The notes: generated by a model from the letters alone, not told the origin. A DNA stretch of 64,000 nucleotides from WHSW01 sp963767475 (GCA_963767475.1 CAVYEI010000002.1:1794490-1858489), one strand, 5' to 3'; shown: positions 1-7,974, numbered from the stretch's first letter. Translations and numbers: made by a program.

Positions 1-2
1 TC

Positions 3-608
3 GAGCTGCTGCCGGAGATCAACCACTTCGTCGAGCTCGTGATCGCCTTCTTCTTGATCGTGCTCTGGATCGTCCTGCTGGCGCCCCTGCGCGCGATCCC
101 GCCCGAGCACTGGAAGCCGCTGATCCACATGATCCGCTCCTTTCGCAGCGGCACACCGGCCGATTTCCGCCCGCGCAAGGGGCTGCGCAGTCTCGAGCCG
201 CAAAGGCGCGACGAGCTCCGCCTGGCCGTGGTCGGGCGGCTCCCGCGCGAGCGCCTGCGCCCCGACGCCGGCGACGAGAGCCTGCGCCTGGTCACCGCAC
301 TGCGTCAGGTCGGCAAGCGCGGCGGCATTCCCGTCGGCCACGCGACCGAGCACGATGCCGCGATGGGCGTCTACCTGTTCGAGGACGCCTCGACAGCGGT
401 CCGCAACGCGAGCATGCGAAAGCTGCTCGAGCAGGGCGCCGAGGCCAACGACCTGCGCTCGCTCGAGGACCTCGTCAACACGCTCGCCCGGGTCCCGGTC
501 GAGGCCTGGGAGGACCAGCCGGTGAACCGCCGCGGATACCGTGCCCGGCGCCGGGCGGCGGCGGCGGAGCTGCGCGAGCGCGCCAACGGCGGCCCCTCGG
601 CTGGCTAG
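3..608 (+). CDS. C-terminal part of a membrane-anchored protein of unknown family (5' partial)
   Basis: The frame is open from the left window edge, so the gene probably begins outside; a GTG at 39 is the first internal start but lies inside what looks like the same protein. One hydrophobic segment (about visible residues 13-30) is followed by a soluble, Arg-rich tail of about 160 residues. I recognise no family motif. The stop codon shares the palindrome CTAG (605-608) with the stop of the convergent gene. Function unknown; an envelope role is only a guess from the membrane segment. Confidence 0.6.
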   Translation, partial: ELLPEINHFVELVIAFFLIVLWIVLLAPLRAIPPEHWKPLIHMIRSFRSGTPADFRPRKGLRSLEPQRRDELRLAVVGRLPRERLRPDAGDESLRLVTALRQVGKRGGIPVGHATEHDAAMGVYLFEDASTAVRNASMRKLLEQGAEANDLRSLEDLVNTLARVPVEAWEDQPVNRRGYRARRRAAAAELRERANGGPSAG

Positions 609-1249
609 TCGTCCGAGTCCGAGTCCGCGTCCGAGTCCGAGTCCGAGCTCGAGCTCTTGCTCGAGTCCGCGTCGTCGCCGGCGCGGGTGATCACGATCCG
701 GTCGGGCTCGACCGTGACCTCGACCTTGCGGTGCTCGGCCCAGTGCTCGGTGTAGACCGAATCGTCGGCGATCGAGGGATCGAGCCAGAGGCCGTAGCCC
801 TCCTTGCCGTGATCGAAGGTGGCCTGCATCCCGGCGCCGGGCCGCTTGCCGCGCCCGCCACGCCGGCGGCGCCGGCGGCGACGAGGCGGAGCATCGCCAC
901 CGTCCGCGTCGGAATCGTCAGCGGCCGCAGCGCGCGAACGCGAGCGACCCCTGCCGCCCCGGTCCTCGGAGACCTCGGCGGCATCGGCGGCCTCGTCCTC
1001 GTCGCTCTCCTCGTCGGCCTGGGCGGCGAGCTCCTCCTCCTCACGAGTCGCGGCCTCGATCTCGGCCTCGATCTCGTCACGGAGGTCGACCTCGCCCGAC
1101 TCCTCCTCGGCGTCGAGTTCATGCCGGCGCCGGAATTCGCGCAGTTCGGATGCCGAAACCTCGAGCTGGTGCGCGATCCAGGCATCGGTGCGGCCCTGGC
1201 GTACCCAGGCGCGGACTTGGTTGAGCTGTGAGCGAAGTGGCTTTGCCAT
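605..1249 (-). CDS. Low-complexity acidic/Arg-rich protein with N-terminal HTH-like segment
   Basis: 214 aa in blocks. Residues 1-40 are helical and look like a small helix-turn-helix (RAWVRQGRTDAWIAHQLEVS). Residues 45-100 are mostly Glu/Asp/Ala. About 105-135 is Arg-rich, with a run of eight Arg. About 140-190 is an ordinary folded-looking stretch (GYGLWLDPSIADDS...VEVTVEPDRIVITRA). The C-terminus alternates Ser and Asp. This architecture suggests a nucleic-acid-associated protein with disordered linkers, but that is inference; I recognise no named family. It is divergent from csrA, with a 143-bp gap between the start codons. Confidence 0.7.
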   Translation of the reverse strand: MAKPLRSQLNQVRAWVRQGRTDAWIAHQLEVSASELREFRRRHELDAEEESGEVDLRDEIEAEIEAATREEEELAAQADEESDEDEAADAAEVSEDRGGRGRSRSRAAAADDSDADGGDAPPRRRRRRRRGGRGKRPGAGMQATFDHGKEGYGLWLDPSIADDSVYTEHWAEHRKVEVTVEPDRIVITRAGDDADSSKSSSSDSDSDADSDSDD

Positions 1250-1273
1250 CGGCGCGCGATCTTAGTGAACGCA

Positions 1274-1287
1274 CCGGTGAACACCGG
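1274..1287. promoter_or_regulatory. Palindrome in the csrA divergent intergenic region
   Basis: CCGGTG-AA-CACCGG is a perfect 6-2-6 inverted repeat between the divergent start codons at 1249 and 1393. It could be an operator or a small RNA hairpin in the csrA leader. No regulator can be assigned. Confidence 0.35.
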
Positions 1288-1392
1288 CCTGACTCCCACG
1301 GTGGCGAAACCGGCTACCCTGGTTTTTCTTCGACAACCATGGGTGAGGGTCACCGGGGGGTGGCACTCGGCCGCACCTCGAATGGAGGCGAG

Positions 1393-1629
1393 ATGCTGGT
1401 CTTAACGCGTAAAACGAATCAGAGCATCATGATCGGCGACGAGATCGAGGTCACGGTTCTCGCCGTCTCCAGAGACAAGATCCGGCTCGGGATCACCGCT
1501 CCCCGCGATGTCCCGGTTTTCCGCAAGGAGGTCTATCTCTCGATCAAGGGTGAGGACGCCGAACGCGATAATGGAGAGGCATCGGGCGAGGTTGGCGAGG
1601 CGCTCGACAAGCTCACCAAGAGCGAGTAG
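1393..1629 (+). CDS. csrA: Carbon storage regulator CsrA
   Basis: 78 aa. CsrA is a small dimeric RNA-binding protein that binds GGA motifs in mRNA leaders and controls translation, classically of flagellin, biofilm and carbon-storage genes. The N-terminus MLVLTRK and the block VTVLAVSRDKIRLGI are diagnostic, and the conserved R near residue 44 (FRKEV) is present; the C-terminal tail is longer and acidic. The start is set by ATG 1393 with GGAGG at 1384-1388; the frame stays open upstream but without CsrA similarity. Codon 4 is TTA, rare in such a GC-rich genome and read by the tRNA-Leu(UAA) encoded at 13631. No flagellar or fliW gene lies nearby, unlike the usual context. Confidence 0.95.
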   Translation: MLVLTRKTNQSIMIGDEIEVTVLAVSRDKIRLGITAPRDVPVFRKEVYLSIKGEDAERDNGEASGEVGEALDKLTKSE

Positions 1630-1713
1630 CCACGCGTAGCAATAGGTACTTTCAGTGAACGTTGTGTTAGCGAACGCTTGTACGCCTTCGTCGTGCCTGA
1701 TACCGTCTCCGTG

Positions 1714-1962
1714 ATGTCGGAACTGCGTATGGAACAAGGGCTCGACCAGTTCGAGCTCGCGTTCGAGCAGGAGGCCGCGCTCGAGCGTCAGCGCCGTTCG
1801 CAGCTGCGCCAGCGTGCCGCAGCCCGTTCGCGCGCCCGCCACATCCAGTCGACCGAGAAGCGCGGAAACGTCGGTTTCGGCTTCCTCCTGGTCGCGCTCA
1901 CGCTCACGGTCGTGGTGGTCACGGTCGTGATGTTCGAGACGCTCGCCTGGCTGATGGCCTAG
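1714..1962 (+). CDS. Small single-pass membrane protein
   Basis: 82 aa from ATG 1714 (a TTG at 1678 would add 12 residues). The first 50 residues are a charged, probably coiled-coil helix (EQEAALERQRRSQLRQRAAA), followed by one transmembrane segment at about 52-76 (FGFLLVALTLTVVVVTVVMF). It resembles cytoplasm-facing septum or envelope accessory proteins in size and layout, but I recognise no family. It is convergent with the nuclease gene and shares the CTAG stop palindrome at 1959-1962. Confidence 0.6.
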   Translation: MSELRMEQGLDQFELAFEQEAALERQRRSQLRQRAAARSRARHIQSTEKRGNVGFGFLLVALTLTVVVVTVVMFETLAWLMA

Positions 1963-2480
1963 CGGCCGTCGCACTCGCCCCAGAGCCCACGACCTGCGCT
2001 CGACGCCTCGCGCTCGAGATCGGCGAAGCGCTCCGCGTAGCGCGTGTTGGGCGCGATCGTCAGCGTGGTCGCGTAACCGCGCTCGACCAGCTCGGCATTG
2101 ACGAAGCGGTCGCCGAGGTGGACGTAGGCCAGCAGGCGGTCGTAGACGTCGCGGCGTTCGGCATCGAAGTCCAAGCGCACCGTCTCGCCCTCGACCAGGT
2201 CCTCGTTGAAATGGCTCGCCTGCAGGGCATAGCACTCGACCGGGGTGTCGGGCTTCACCGACTCGGGCGTGTCGACGCCGATGTAGCGCACGTCCTCGGT
2301 CCGCCCGTCGACGGTCGCCTCGACCGTGTCGCCGTCGACGACCCGGGTCACCTTGGCCTCGATCGTCGCCGGCAGCTGCTGCCCGCCGTCCTCGTCGTCG
2401 TCGCCCGAGGTCAGCAGCACCACGGCGACGACGATCAGGACGACGACCGAGGCGAGGCTGGGTAAGCGGGATGCCGGCAT
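1959..2480 (-). CDS. Membrane-anchored or secreted thermonuclease (SNase family)
   Basis: 173 aa. Staphylococcal-nuclease-like OB-fold phosphodiesterase that cleaves DNA/RNA outside the membrane. An N-terminal hydrophobic anchor (about 10-24, VVVLIVVAVVLLTSG) is followed by an acidic linker and the nuclease fold. VTRVVDGDTVEA, RYIGVDTPES and FDAERRDVYDRLLAYV carry the family's calcium-binding Asp residues, catalytic Arg residues and the Glu. Family length without the anchor is about 140 aa, so the gene looks complete. Its stop overlaps the convergent small membrane protein. Confidence 0.88.
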   Translation of the reverse strand: MPASRLPSLASVVVLIVVAVVLLTSGDDDEDGGQQLPATIEAKVTRVVDGDTVEATVDGRTEDVRYIGVDTPESVKPDTPVECYALQASHFNEDLVEGETVRLDFDAERRDVYDRLLAYVHLGDRFVNAELVERGYATTLTIAPNTRYAERFADLEREASSAGRGLWGECDGR

Positions 2481-2519
2481 CTGCTCGAGCGAACCCCGCC
2501 CGGCGCTGGCGCGCCCCGG

Positions 2520-3434
2520 CTACGGGATCCGGCGAACGTTGGCGAGCATGATCTCCTTGATCTGCTCGATGATCTCGACCGCCTCGGAGTGCTCGCGCTG
2601 CCACACGTTGCGGCCGTAGATCACGCCCGAGCCGCCGCATTCCATGATGTAGCGCGTCTGCTGCAGCAGCTGCTCGTCGTCGATCTTCGAGCCCCCGGAG
2701 AGCACGACCAGCGAGCGGCCGGCGGAGGCGACCACCTGGGCCACGGCCTCCTCCTGAGTTACTTCGAGCTCGTCGTAGGGCGCCGGCGAGTCCTTGTGCG
2801 GCCCGGGGATCGGGAGGTTGAGCTTGACCACGTCGGCGCCCATCTCCATCGCCATCCGGGCGGCGTAGTCGATCGCGTAGAAACTGTCCTGGCCGCCCTT
2901 GGCCTTGATCGCCGAGCCGCGCGGGTATGCCCAGATCACCAGCGGCATCCCGTAGCGGTCGCAGTCCTCGCGCACGCCCTTGAGCTGGTGCAGGTCCTGG
3001 TCCTGGCGCGGGGAGCCGACGTAGAGGGTGTAGCCGACCGCGTCGGCGCCGAGCCGGACCGCGTCCTCGACCGAGGCGTTGGTGGTCGAGAGCGGCTCGT
3101 CGGCGGGCGGTACGTCGGTCTTGCCGTTGACCTTCAGCAGCAGCGGCACCTGGCCGGCGTAGTCGGGGTAGTACTTCTCCGCCAGGCCGATCTGGCAGGC
3201 GATCGCCGAGTAGCCGGCCTCGGCTGCGAGCCGGAACTGGTACTCGGGGTCCTTGGAGGCCGGGTTGGGAAAGAAGTCGCGCGGGCCGTGCTCGATTCCC
3301 TGGTCGATCGGCAGCAGGAGCAGACTGCCGTTGCCGGGCCCGAACTCGAACAGCAGGCGGCGCAGACGGGTGCGCTTGCCGGGTGCGAGGGTGGCGAGAA
3401 GGGACTTCTGCTCGGTGGCGCTGCTGACTTCCAT
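2520..3434 (-). CDS. Class I fructose-bisphosphate aldolase (DhnA/archaeal type)
   Basis: 304 aa. Catalyses reversible cleavage of fructose-1,6-bisphosphate in glycolysis/gluconeogenesis through a Schiff-base lysine. The TIM-barrel signatures of the DhnA family are visible: LLLLPIDQGIEHGP near the N-terminus, MGADVVKLNLP with the Schiff-base Lys, and the phosphate-binding LVVLSGGSK and GSGVIYGRNVWQ near the C-terminus. ATG 3434 has AAAGGA just upstream. The gene is divergent from the carboxylate-amine ligase with only 49 bp between starts, so their promoters must overlap. Confidence 0.92.
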   Translation of the reverse strand: MEVSSATEQKSLLATLAPGKRTRLRRLLFEFGPGNGSLLLLPIDQGIEHGPRDFFPNPASKDPEYQFRLAAEAGYSAIACQIGLAEKYYPDYAGQVPLLLKVNGKTDVPPADEPLSTTNASVEDAVRLGADAVGYTLYVGSPRQDQDLHQLKGVREDCDRYGMPLVIWAYPRGSAIKAKGGQDSFYAIDYAARMAMEMGADVVKLNLPIPGPHKDSPAPYDELEVTQEEAVAQVVASAGRSLVVLSGGSKIDDEQLLQQTRYIMECGGSGVIYGRNVWQREHSEAVEIIEQIKEIMLANVRRIP

Positions 3435-3470
3435 ACCGTCCTTTACGGGGTTGTTGGCGGAGCCTGAGTA

Positions 3471-3476
3471 TAGGCT
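3471..3476 (+). promoter_or_regulatory. -10 box for a leaderless transcript
   Basis: TAGGCT ends 7 nt before the GTG at 3484 and there is no Shine-Dalgarno, so the carboxylate-amine ligase mRNA is probably leaderless. Confidence 0.5.
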
Positions 3477-3483
3477 CGGGCAC

Positions 3484-4599
3484 GTGCTCGACCATCAATT
3501 CACGGGCCCGGAGTTCACGATCGGAATCGAGGAGGAGCTGATGATCCTCGACCCCGATGGCTGGGGGCTGGCGCACGACATCGAGCAGCTGCTGGCGGCC
3601 TGCCCGCCGGAGATCGAAGGCCAGGTGAAGCCGGAGCTGTTCGAGTCCGTGCTCGAGATAGCCACCAAGCCGCATGACAACCTCCCCAGCGCCGGGCGCG
3701 AGCTGGTGGCGCTGCGCGAGGCGGTGATCGCGATCACCGAGGATCACGGGCTGGCGATCGGCGCCGCGGCCACGCACCCGTTCGCGCGACCGGCCGATCA
3801 GAGAATCGTCGACAGGCCCCGCTACCACGAGCTCATCGACGAGCTCGGGATCATCGCCCTCAACGAGCTCATCTTCGGCACCCACGTCCATGTCGGCATC
3901 GAGGGCGCCGACAAGGCGATCTACGTCGCCGATGGGATCCGCCGCTACCTGCCCCTGTTCCTCGCGCTCTCGGTCAACTCGCCGTTCTGGCAGGGAGAGC
4001 GCACCGGGCTGATGTCGTCACGGGTGCCGATCTTCCGCTCGTTCCCGCGCGAGGGCATCCCGCCCCACTACGGCACCTGGGAGATCTTCTCCCACCGGAT
4101 CGAGATGATGATGCGCGCGGGCGCGATCGTCGACTACACGTTCCTATGGTGGGACGTGCGTCCGCACCCGAACCTGGGCACGGTCGAGACGCGGATCTTC
4201 GACCAGCAGACCCGGGTCGAGCACACCGTCTCGCTGGCGGCGCTCGTCGTCTGCCTCGCGCACCGCCTCTGCGCGCTCTACGACGACGATGAGCCGCTGG
4301 TCGAGTACCCGTCGGAGCTGATCGACGACAACAAGATCCGTGCCGCGCGCCATGGCACCGACGGCCGCCTGATCGACTTCCGGGCCGGCAGGCAGGTGCC
4401 GGCGCCCGAGATGGCCCACGAGCTGGTCGAGCTGCTGGCGCCGGACGCCGACGCGCTCGGCTGCCGCGCCGAGCTGGACGCGGTCGAGGACCTGCTCGTC
4501 AACGGCACCGGCGCCCACCGCCAGCTCGAGATCGCGGCGCGAAACGACGACGATCTCCGCGCCCTGACCAAGGAGATCGCCGAGGTCTCAAAGCCTTAG
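3484..4599 (+). CDS. Carboxylate-amine ligase, glutamate-cysteine ligase GCS2 family (YbdK-like)
   Basis: 371 aa, the normal length for YbdK-type ATP-dependent ligases. These join a glutamyl carboxylate to an amine; gamma-glutamylcysteine formation is possible but the physiological substrate cannot be read from sequence. Family signatures: FTIGIEEELMILD at the N-terminus, ELFESVLEIAT (metal/Glu site), GTHVHVGI, and the C-terminal ETRIFDQQT. The GTG start at 3484 places the GIEEE motif at the usual distance from the N-terminus; the frame is open further upstream but that is antisense to the aldolase gene. Confidence 0.85.
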   Translation: MLDHQFTGPEFTIGIEEELMILDPDGWGLAHDIEQLLAACPPEIEGQVKPELFESVLEIATKPHDNLPSAGRELVALREAVIAITEDHGLAIGAAATHPFARPADQRIVDRPRYHELIDELGIIALNELIFGTHVHVGIEGADKAIYVADGIRRYLPLFLALSVNSPFWQGERTGLMSSRVPIFRSFPREGIPPHYGTWEIFSHRIEMMMRAGAIVDYTFLWWDVRPHPNLGTVETRIFDQQTRVEHTVSLAALVVCLAHRLCALYDDDEPLVEYPSELIDDNKIRAARHGTDGRLIDFRAGRQVPAPEMAHELVELLAPDADALGCRAELDAVEDLLVNGTGAHRQLEIAARNDDDLRALTKEIAEVSKP

Positions 4600-4632
4600 T
4601 GCTGGAGCCCCCGGTCGGCAATACTTGAGGGG

Positions 4633-5421
4633 ATGCCCGCTCCCGAGCTCTCCGTCGTTTGCAAGAGCTGCGGCTCCGAGGTGAGCCCGTATGTGACCGA
4701 GTGCCCGTATTGCGGCACCCGGCTGCGCAAGCGGGCGCCGAAGCTGGAGCGGGTCGGCGACGAGGTCCGGGTGCGCGAGGGCCGGGTCGACAAGCGCCGG
4801 CGCAAGGCCGCCGAGCGCCGCGGCCGGCTCGCCGAGCGCGCTTCCGCGGCGCAGGAGCTGGCGCGGCGCCCGGTGGCGACGATCGCCGCGCTGGCGATCC
4901 CGGCCGTGCTGGTGGTGGTCGAGAGCGCCTCCAACCTCAGTGCCTACGACCTCGGCGCGATCGCCGGCCCGGTCGGCGACGACTGGTGGCGCTACTTCAC
5001 CGCCCCGTTCGTCTACGACAACGTCGCCTACCTGTTCGCATGCGGGCTCGCGATCGCGATCTTCCTGCCCGCGATCGAGCGTCGCGTGGGCACGATCGCC
5101 TCCGTGCTGCTGGTGATCGGCTGCGGCGCGCTTGGCATGCTGGCCGCCGACGGCCTCGACTCGGCCTTTTCCGACGGGATCCTGGTCGCCGCCGGCGGCA
5201 ACGGGATCGCCCTCGGGGTGGTCTGCGCCTGGCTCGTGATCCGCGACTCAGAACGCCGTGCCGACCCGACCGAGGAGTACGACCAGATCGCGGTCGCCGT
5301 CGTCCTGGCCGTGCTCCTGCTGCTGCCCGCGGTGGTCGACTACGCCTCCGTCTGGGCCGGCCTCGCCGGAGCCCTGGTCGGCGCCGTGTGTGGGCTCGGC
5401 GCGGCGCTGGGGCGTCGCTGA
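4633..5421 (+). CDS. Zinc-ribbon protein with a catalytically dead rhomboid domain
   Basis: 262 aa. Residues 10-27 form a zinc ribbon (CKSCG...CPYCG), followed by a Lys/Arg-rich linker and about six membrane segments. The rhomboid core is recognisable: WRYFTAPFVYDN, then AIERRVGTIASVL, then GGNGIALG where active rhomboids have GxSGAxxG. The catalytic Ser is therefore Asn, and the helix-2 His/Asn positions are also lost. By analogy with iRhoms and pseudoproteases it may bind and route membrane proteins rather than cleave them. ATG 4633 is preceded by GAGGGG. It heads a run of five same-strand, tightly packed genes to 7856. Confidence 0.78.
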   Translation: MPAPELSVVCKSCGSEVSPYVTECPYCGTRLRKRAPKLERVGDEVRVREGRVDKRRRKAAERRGRLAERASAAQELARRPVATIAALAIPAVLVVVESASNLSAYDLGAIAGPVGDDWWRYFTAPFVYDNVAYLFACGLAIAIFLPAIERRVGTIASVLLVIGCGALGMLAADGLDSAFSDGILVAAGGNGIALGVVCAWLVIRDSERRADPTEEYDQIAVAVVLAVLLLLPAVVDYASVWAGLAGALVGAVCGLGAALGRR

Positions 5422-5424
5422 GCA

Positions 5425-6078
5425 GTGAGCAAGTTCACCGCGCTCACCGACGAGCTGCACGACTACATGGTCGCCCACGGGGCGCGCCAGGACGAGGTCC
5501 TGCGCCGGGTGCAGGAGGAGACCGCCCAGATGGGCGACATCGCGGTGATGCAGATCGCCCCCGATCAGGGCGCTCTGATGACCATGCTCGCGCGCCTGAT
5601 CGGCACACGCGAGGCGATCGAGCTCGGCACCTTCACCGGCTACTCGGCGATCTGCATCGCCCGCGGGCTGGCGCCGGGCGGCCGCCTGATCGCCTGCGAG
5701 CTCTCCGAGGAGTACGCCGAGATCGCGGCCGGCAACCTGGCGGCCGCCGGGGTCGCCGACCGGGTCGAGATTCGCATCGGGCCGGCCCTGGAGACACTGC
5801 GGGCGCTGCCCGAGGCCGAGGCGTTCGATCTCGGCTTCATCGACGCCGACAAGGAGAACTACCCCTCCTACTACGAGGAGGTGCTGCTGCGGACCCGACC
5901 CGGCGGCCTGATCGTGGTCGACAACGTGCTCGCCGCCGGGCGGGTCGTCGATCCGGACAACGACCAGCCGCAGGTTGTGGCGATCCGCGAGACCAACGAC
6001 CTGATCGCCGCCGACGAGCGCGTCGACGCGGCGATGGTCGGAGTCGCCGACGGGCTGATGCTCGCTCGCAAGCGATGA
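5425..6078 (+). CDS. Class I SAM-dependent O-methyltransferase (COMT/CCoAOMT family)
   Basis: 217 aa, normal length for the bacterial catechol/caffeoyl-CoA-type family. It transfers methyl from SAM to a hydroxyl of a small substrate, typically needing a divalent metal. Visible motifs are AIELGTFTGYSAICIA (SAM motif I), LIACELSEEY (acidic ribose-binding residue), DLGFIDADKENY and GGLIVVDNVL (metal and catalytic Asp/Lys/Asn). GTG 5425 follows the previous stop by 3 nt, and the gene ends in an ATGA overlap with the acetyltransferase. The substrate is unknown. Confidence 0.9.
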   Translation: MSKFTALTDELHDYMVAHGARQDEVLRRVQEETAQMGDIAVMQIAPDQGALMTMLARLIGTREAIELGTFTGYSAICIARGLAPGGRLIACELSEEYAEIAAGNLAAAGVADRVEIRIGPALETLRALPEAEAFDLGFIDADKENYPSYYEEVLLRTRPGGLIVVDNVLAAGRVVDPDNDQPQVVAIRETNDLIAADERVDAAMVGVADGLMLARKR

Positions 6079-6845
6079 ACCGTGAGCGGGCGCTAGAGCT
6101 CCAGCAGCGCGGGCTTCGCGACTGGACCGCGACCCTGGGCGCGAGCTCGGAGGGGGCGAGCGTGTTCGAACGCGACGGGGTCACGGCGGCGTTCGTGCCT
6201 GCCTGCTCGGAGCGCTCGATCGCCAACTGCGTCACCTACACCGATCCCGCGGTGCTGGCGACGATGCTCGACGAGCTCGACTCGCTTTATCAAGATGCGG
6301 GAATCGCGGCATGGACGGTGTGGGTGCCGGAGTTCGACCGCGAGGCGATCGAGACGCTGGAGGCCGCCGGCCACAAGCTCGACGGCTCGCCGCGGGCGAT
6401 GTCGCTCGAGCTGGCCGGGTTCGAGGGGCCCGAGATCGGCAACCTCGACTGGGACAACGACGTTGATCCGGCCGACTTCGGCCGCCTCAACGACCTCGCC
6501 TACGGACTCACCCCGGAGACCGGTCTCGCGGCCGGCCTCACTGCGCCGGCTTCGAATCTGCGCCTCTACCAGGCCAGGGTGGGCGGCGAGCCGGCCGCGG
6601 TGCTCGGGACCATCGACCACGAGCACGGCCATGGGGGTGATCTCGGCTTCTACTTCGTCGCCACCCACCCCGACCACCGCGGCATCGGCCTTGCCAGCAG
6701 GCTGGTCACGATCGCGCTCGGCGAGGCGATCGACCGCGGCCTCGAGACCTCGTCGCTGCAGGGCTCGCCGATGGGCCAGCCGGTCTACCGCCGGCTCGGC
6801 TTTACGGACGACTTCGCCGTCACCCTCTGGGAGCGCCGCCGATGA
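6075..6845 (+). CDS. GNAT family N-acetyltransferase
   Basis: 256 aa. Acetyl-CoA-dependent acyltransferase. The C-terminal half carries the GNAT core: FYFVATHPDHRGIGLASRLV is motif A with the Q/R-x-x-G-x-G/A pyrophosphate loop (here RGIGLA), followed by the QPVYRRLGF motif. The N-terminal half (SERSIANCVTY...) looks like a diverged second GNAT-like fold, as in two-domain family members. ATG 6075 overlaps the methyltransferase stop (ATGA) and the gene ends in another ATGA overlap, so the genes are translationally coupled. Substrate unknown. Confidence 0.83.
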   Translation: MNRERALELQQRGLRDWTATLGASSEGASVFERDGVTAAFVPACSERSIANCVTYTDPAVLATMLDELDSLYQDAGIAAWTVWVPEFDREAIETLEAAGHKLDGSPRAMSLELAGFEGPEIGNLDWDNDVDPADFGRLNDLAYGLTPETGLAAGLTAPASNLRLYQARVGGEPAAVLGTIDHEHGHGGDLGFYFVATHPDHRGIGLASRLVTIALGEAIDRGLETSSLQGSPMGQPVYRRLGFTDDFAVTLWERRR

Positions 6846-7171
6846 GCGGCGAGGAGCGCTACTCCGACGCCGAGATCGAGGCCGCGGTCGAGGCGCTCTC
6901 CGACCCGGGCCGCTTCGAGGAGGCGGAGGCGCTGGTCACCCGCGCGGCGCCGCAGCTGCAGCTGATCCTTGCCCAGGCGCTCGAGGCGGGCGGCTGGTTC
7001 GCCGAGTCGCACGAGGCCGAGCTGGCCAAGATCGTTGCCCTCGACGGCGCCGAGGAGCGCGGTCGCGCGATCCGCACCCTGCTCGCCGAGGAGGCGAGGA
7101 TGGGGATGATGGTTGGGGTCGCGGTCGGCTGGGCATTGGCTCAGGAACTGGCACAGCGAAGCGAGGACTGA
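6842..7171 (+). CDS. Small helical protein of unknown function
   Basis: 109 aa, nearly all alpha-helical by composition (EIEAAVEALSDPGRFEEAEALVTRAAPQLQLILAQAL). No membrane segment except a mildly hydrophobic C-terminal helix (MGMMVGVAVGWALAQEL). It is translationally coupled (ATGA) to the acetyltransferase and stops 1 nt before the next start. I recognise no family. Confidence 0.65.
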   Translation: MSGEERYSDAEIEAAVEALSDPGRFEEAEALVTRAAPQLQLILAQALEAGGWFAESHEAELAKIVALDGAEERGRAIRTLLAEEARMGMMVGVAVGWALAQELAQRSED

Positions 7172-7172
7172 G

Positions 7173-7856
7173 ATGCAGATCAACTTCATCGGACACGCGA
7201 CCTTCGAGCTCGTCGAGGGCGAGACGCGGGTCCTGATCGACCCCTTCCTGGCTCCGCACAACCCTGCGGCCAAGGTCAGCGCCGGCGATCTCGAGCCCAC
7301 GCACGTGCTGCTCACCCACGGCCACCAGGACCACCTCGCCGATGCGGTCGCGGTCGCCATCAGCACCGGCGCCCCCTGCGTCGCGATCACCGAGCTCGCC
7401 GGCTGGCTCAGCGAGCAGGGCGTGGAGCAGGTCTCGGACCCGAACCTCGGCGGCACGGTCGAGTTCGAGTGGGGGAGCGTCAAGCTGGTGCCGGCCTGGC
7501 ACACGAACACCACTCCCGACGGGACGGCGATCGGCTCTCCGGCCGGACTGGTGATCGAGATTGGCGGTAAGACGATCTACCACCTCGGCGACACGGCCCT
7601 GTTCGGCGACCTGGCGCTGATCGGCGAGCGCCACTCGCCCGACCTCGCCCTGGTGCCGATCGGCGGCCACTACACGATGGATCGCCACGACGCCGCCTAC
7701 GCCTGCGGTCTGCTCGGCGCCACCACCGTGATCCCCTGCCACTACGACACCTTCCCGCCGATCGAGACCGACGCCGAGGCGTTCAAGGCCGAGGTCGAGG
7801 CCGCCACCAGCTCCACCGTCGTCGTCCTCGCCCCCGGCGAGTCGCACGAGCTCTAG
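7173..7856 (+). CDS. Metallo-beta-lactamase-fold metal-dependent hydrolase (UPF0173 type)
   Basis: 227 aa, the typical UPF0173 length. Metal ligands are visible: THGHQDH (HxHxDH), the later His in PAWHTN, HLGDTALFGD (bridging Asp) and PCHYDTFPP (last His). The N-terminus INFIGHATFEL is characteristic. Family members are predicted di-metal hydrolases with poorly defined substrates. ATG 7173 begins 1 nt after the preceding stop. It closes the five-gene run. Confidence 0.88.
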   Translation: MQINFIGHATFELVEGETRVLIDPFLAPHNPAAKVSAGDLEPTHVLLTHGHQDHLADAVAVAISTGAPCVAITELAGWLSEQGVEQVSDPNLGGTVEFEWGSVKLVPAWHTNTTPDGTAIGSPAGLVIEIGGKTIYHLGDTALFGDLALIGERHSPDLALVPIGGHYTMDRHDAAYACGLLGATTVIPCHYDTFPPIETDAEAFKAEVEAATSSTVVVLAPGESHEL

Positions 7857-7947
7857 CTCCCGCCCGCGCCCCGCGCAGGAGTCGGCACGATCAGCGCGCC
7901 CTGCGCGCGTTCGCCGGTGATTCGCTTTCCCTCGAACCCGGGGTGAC

Positions 7948-7974
7948 GGATCTATGTAGTCGCTACACCGATCC
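7948..7974. promoter_or_regulatory. Interrupted palindrome, probable toxin-antitoxin operator
   Basis: GGAT-N3-TGTAG-N3-CTACA-N3-ATCC: two nested inverted repeats with arms at 7948-7951/7971-7974 and 7955-7959/7963-7967, ending 33 bp before the antitoxin start. Phd/YefM antitoxins autorepress at such sites, so this is the expected operator (inference from position and symmetry). Confidence 0.6.

Noticed and set aside
1250..1392. Possible c-di-GMP riboswitch before csrA
   Set aside because: The ACCGGCTACC and GGCGAAACC fragments look suggestive, but the conserved GEMM core and pairing could not be assembled; only the small palindrome is supported.
1402..3891. Open frame of about 830 codons on the minus strand
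   Set aside because: It runs antisense to csrA and the carboxylate-amine ligase and out of frame with the nuclease and aldolase genes, is Arg/Gly/Asp-rich and has no family motif; it is a high-GC shadow frame.
4659..6074. Open frame continuous with the acetyltransferase gene
   Set aside because: Upstream of 6075 it is an Arg/Pro/Gly-rich shadow of the rhomboid-like and methyltransferase genes; the GNAT similarity begins at 6075.
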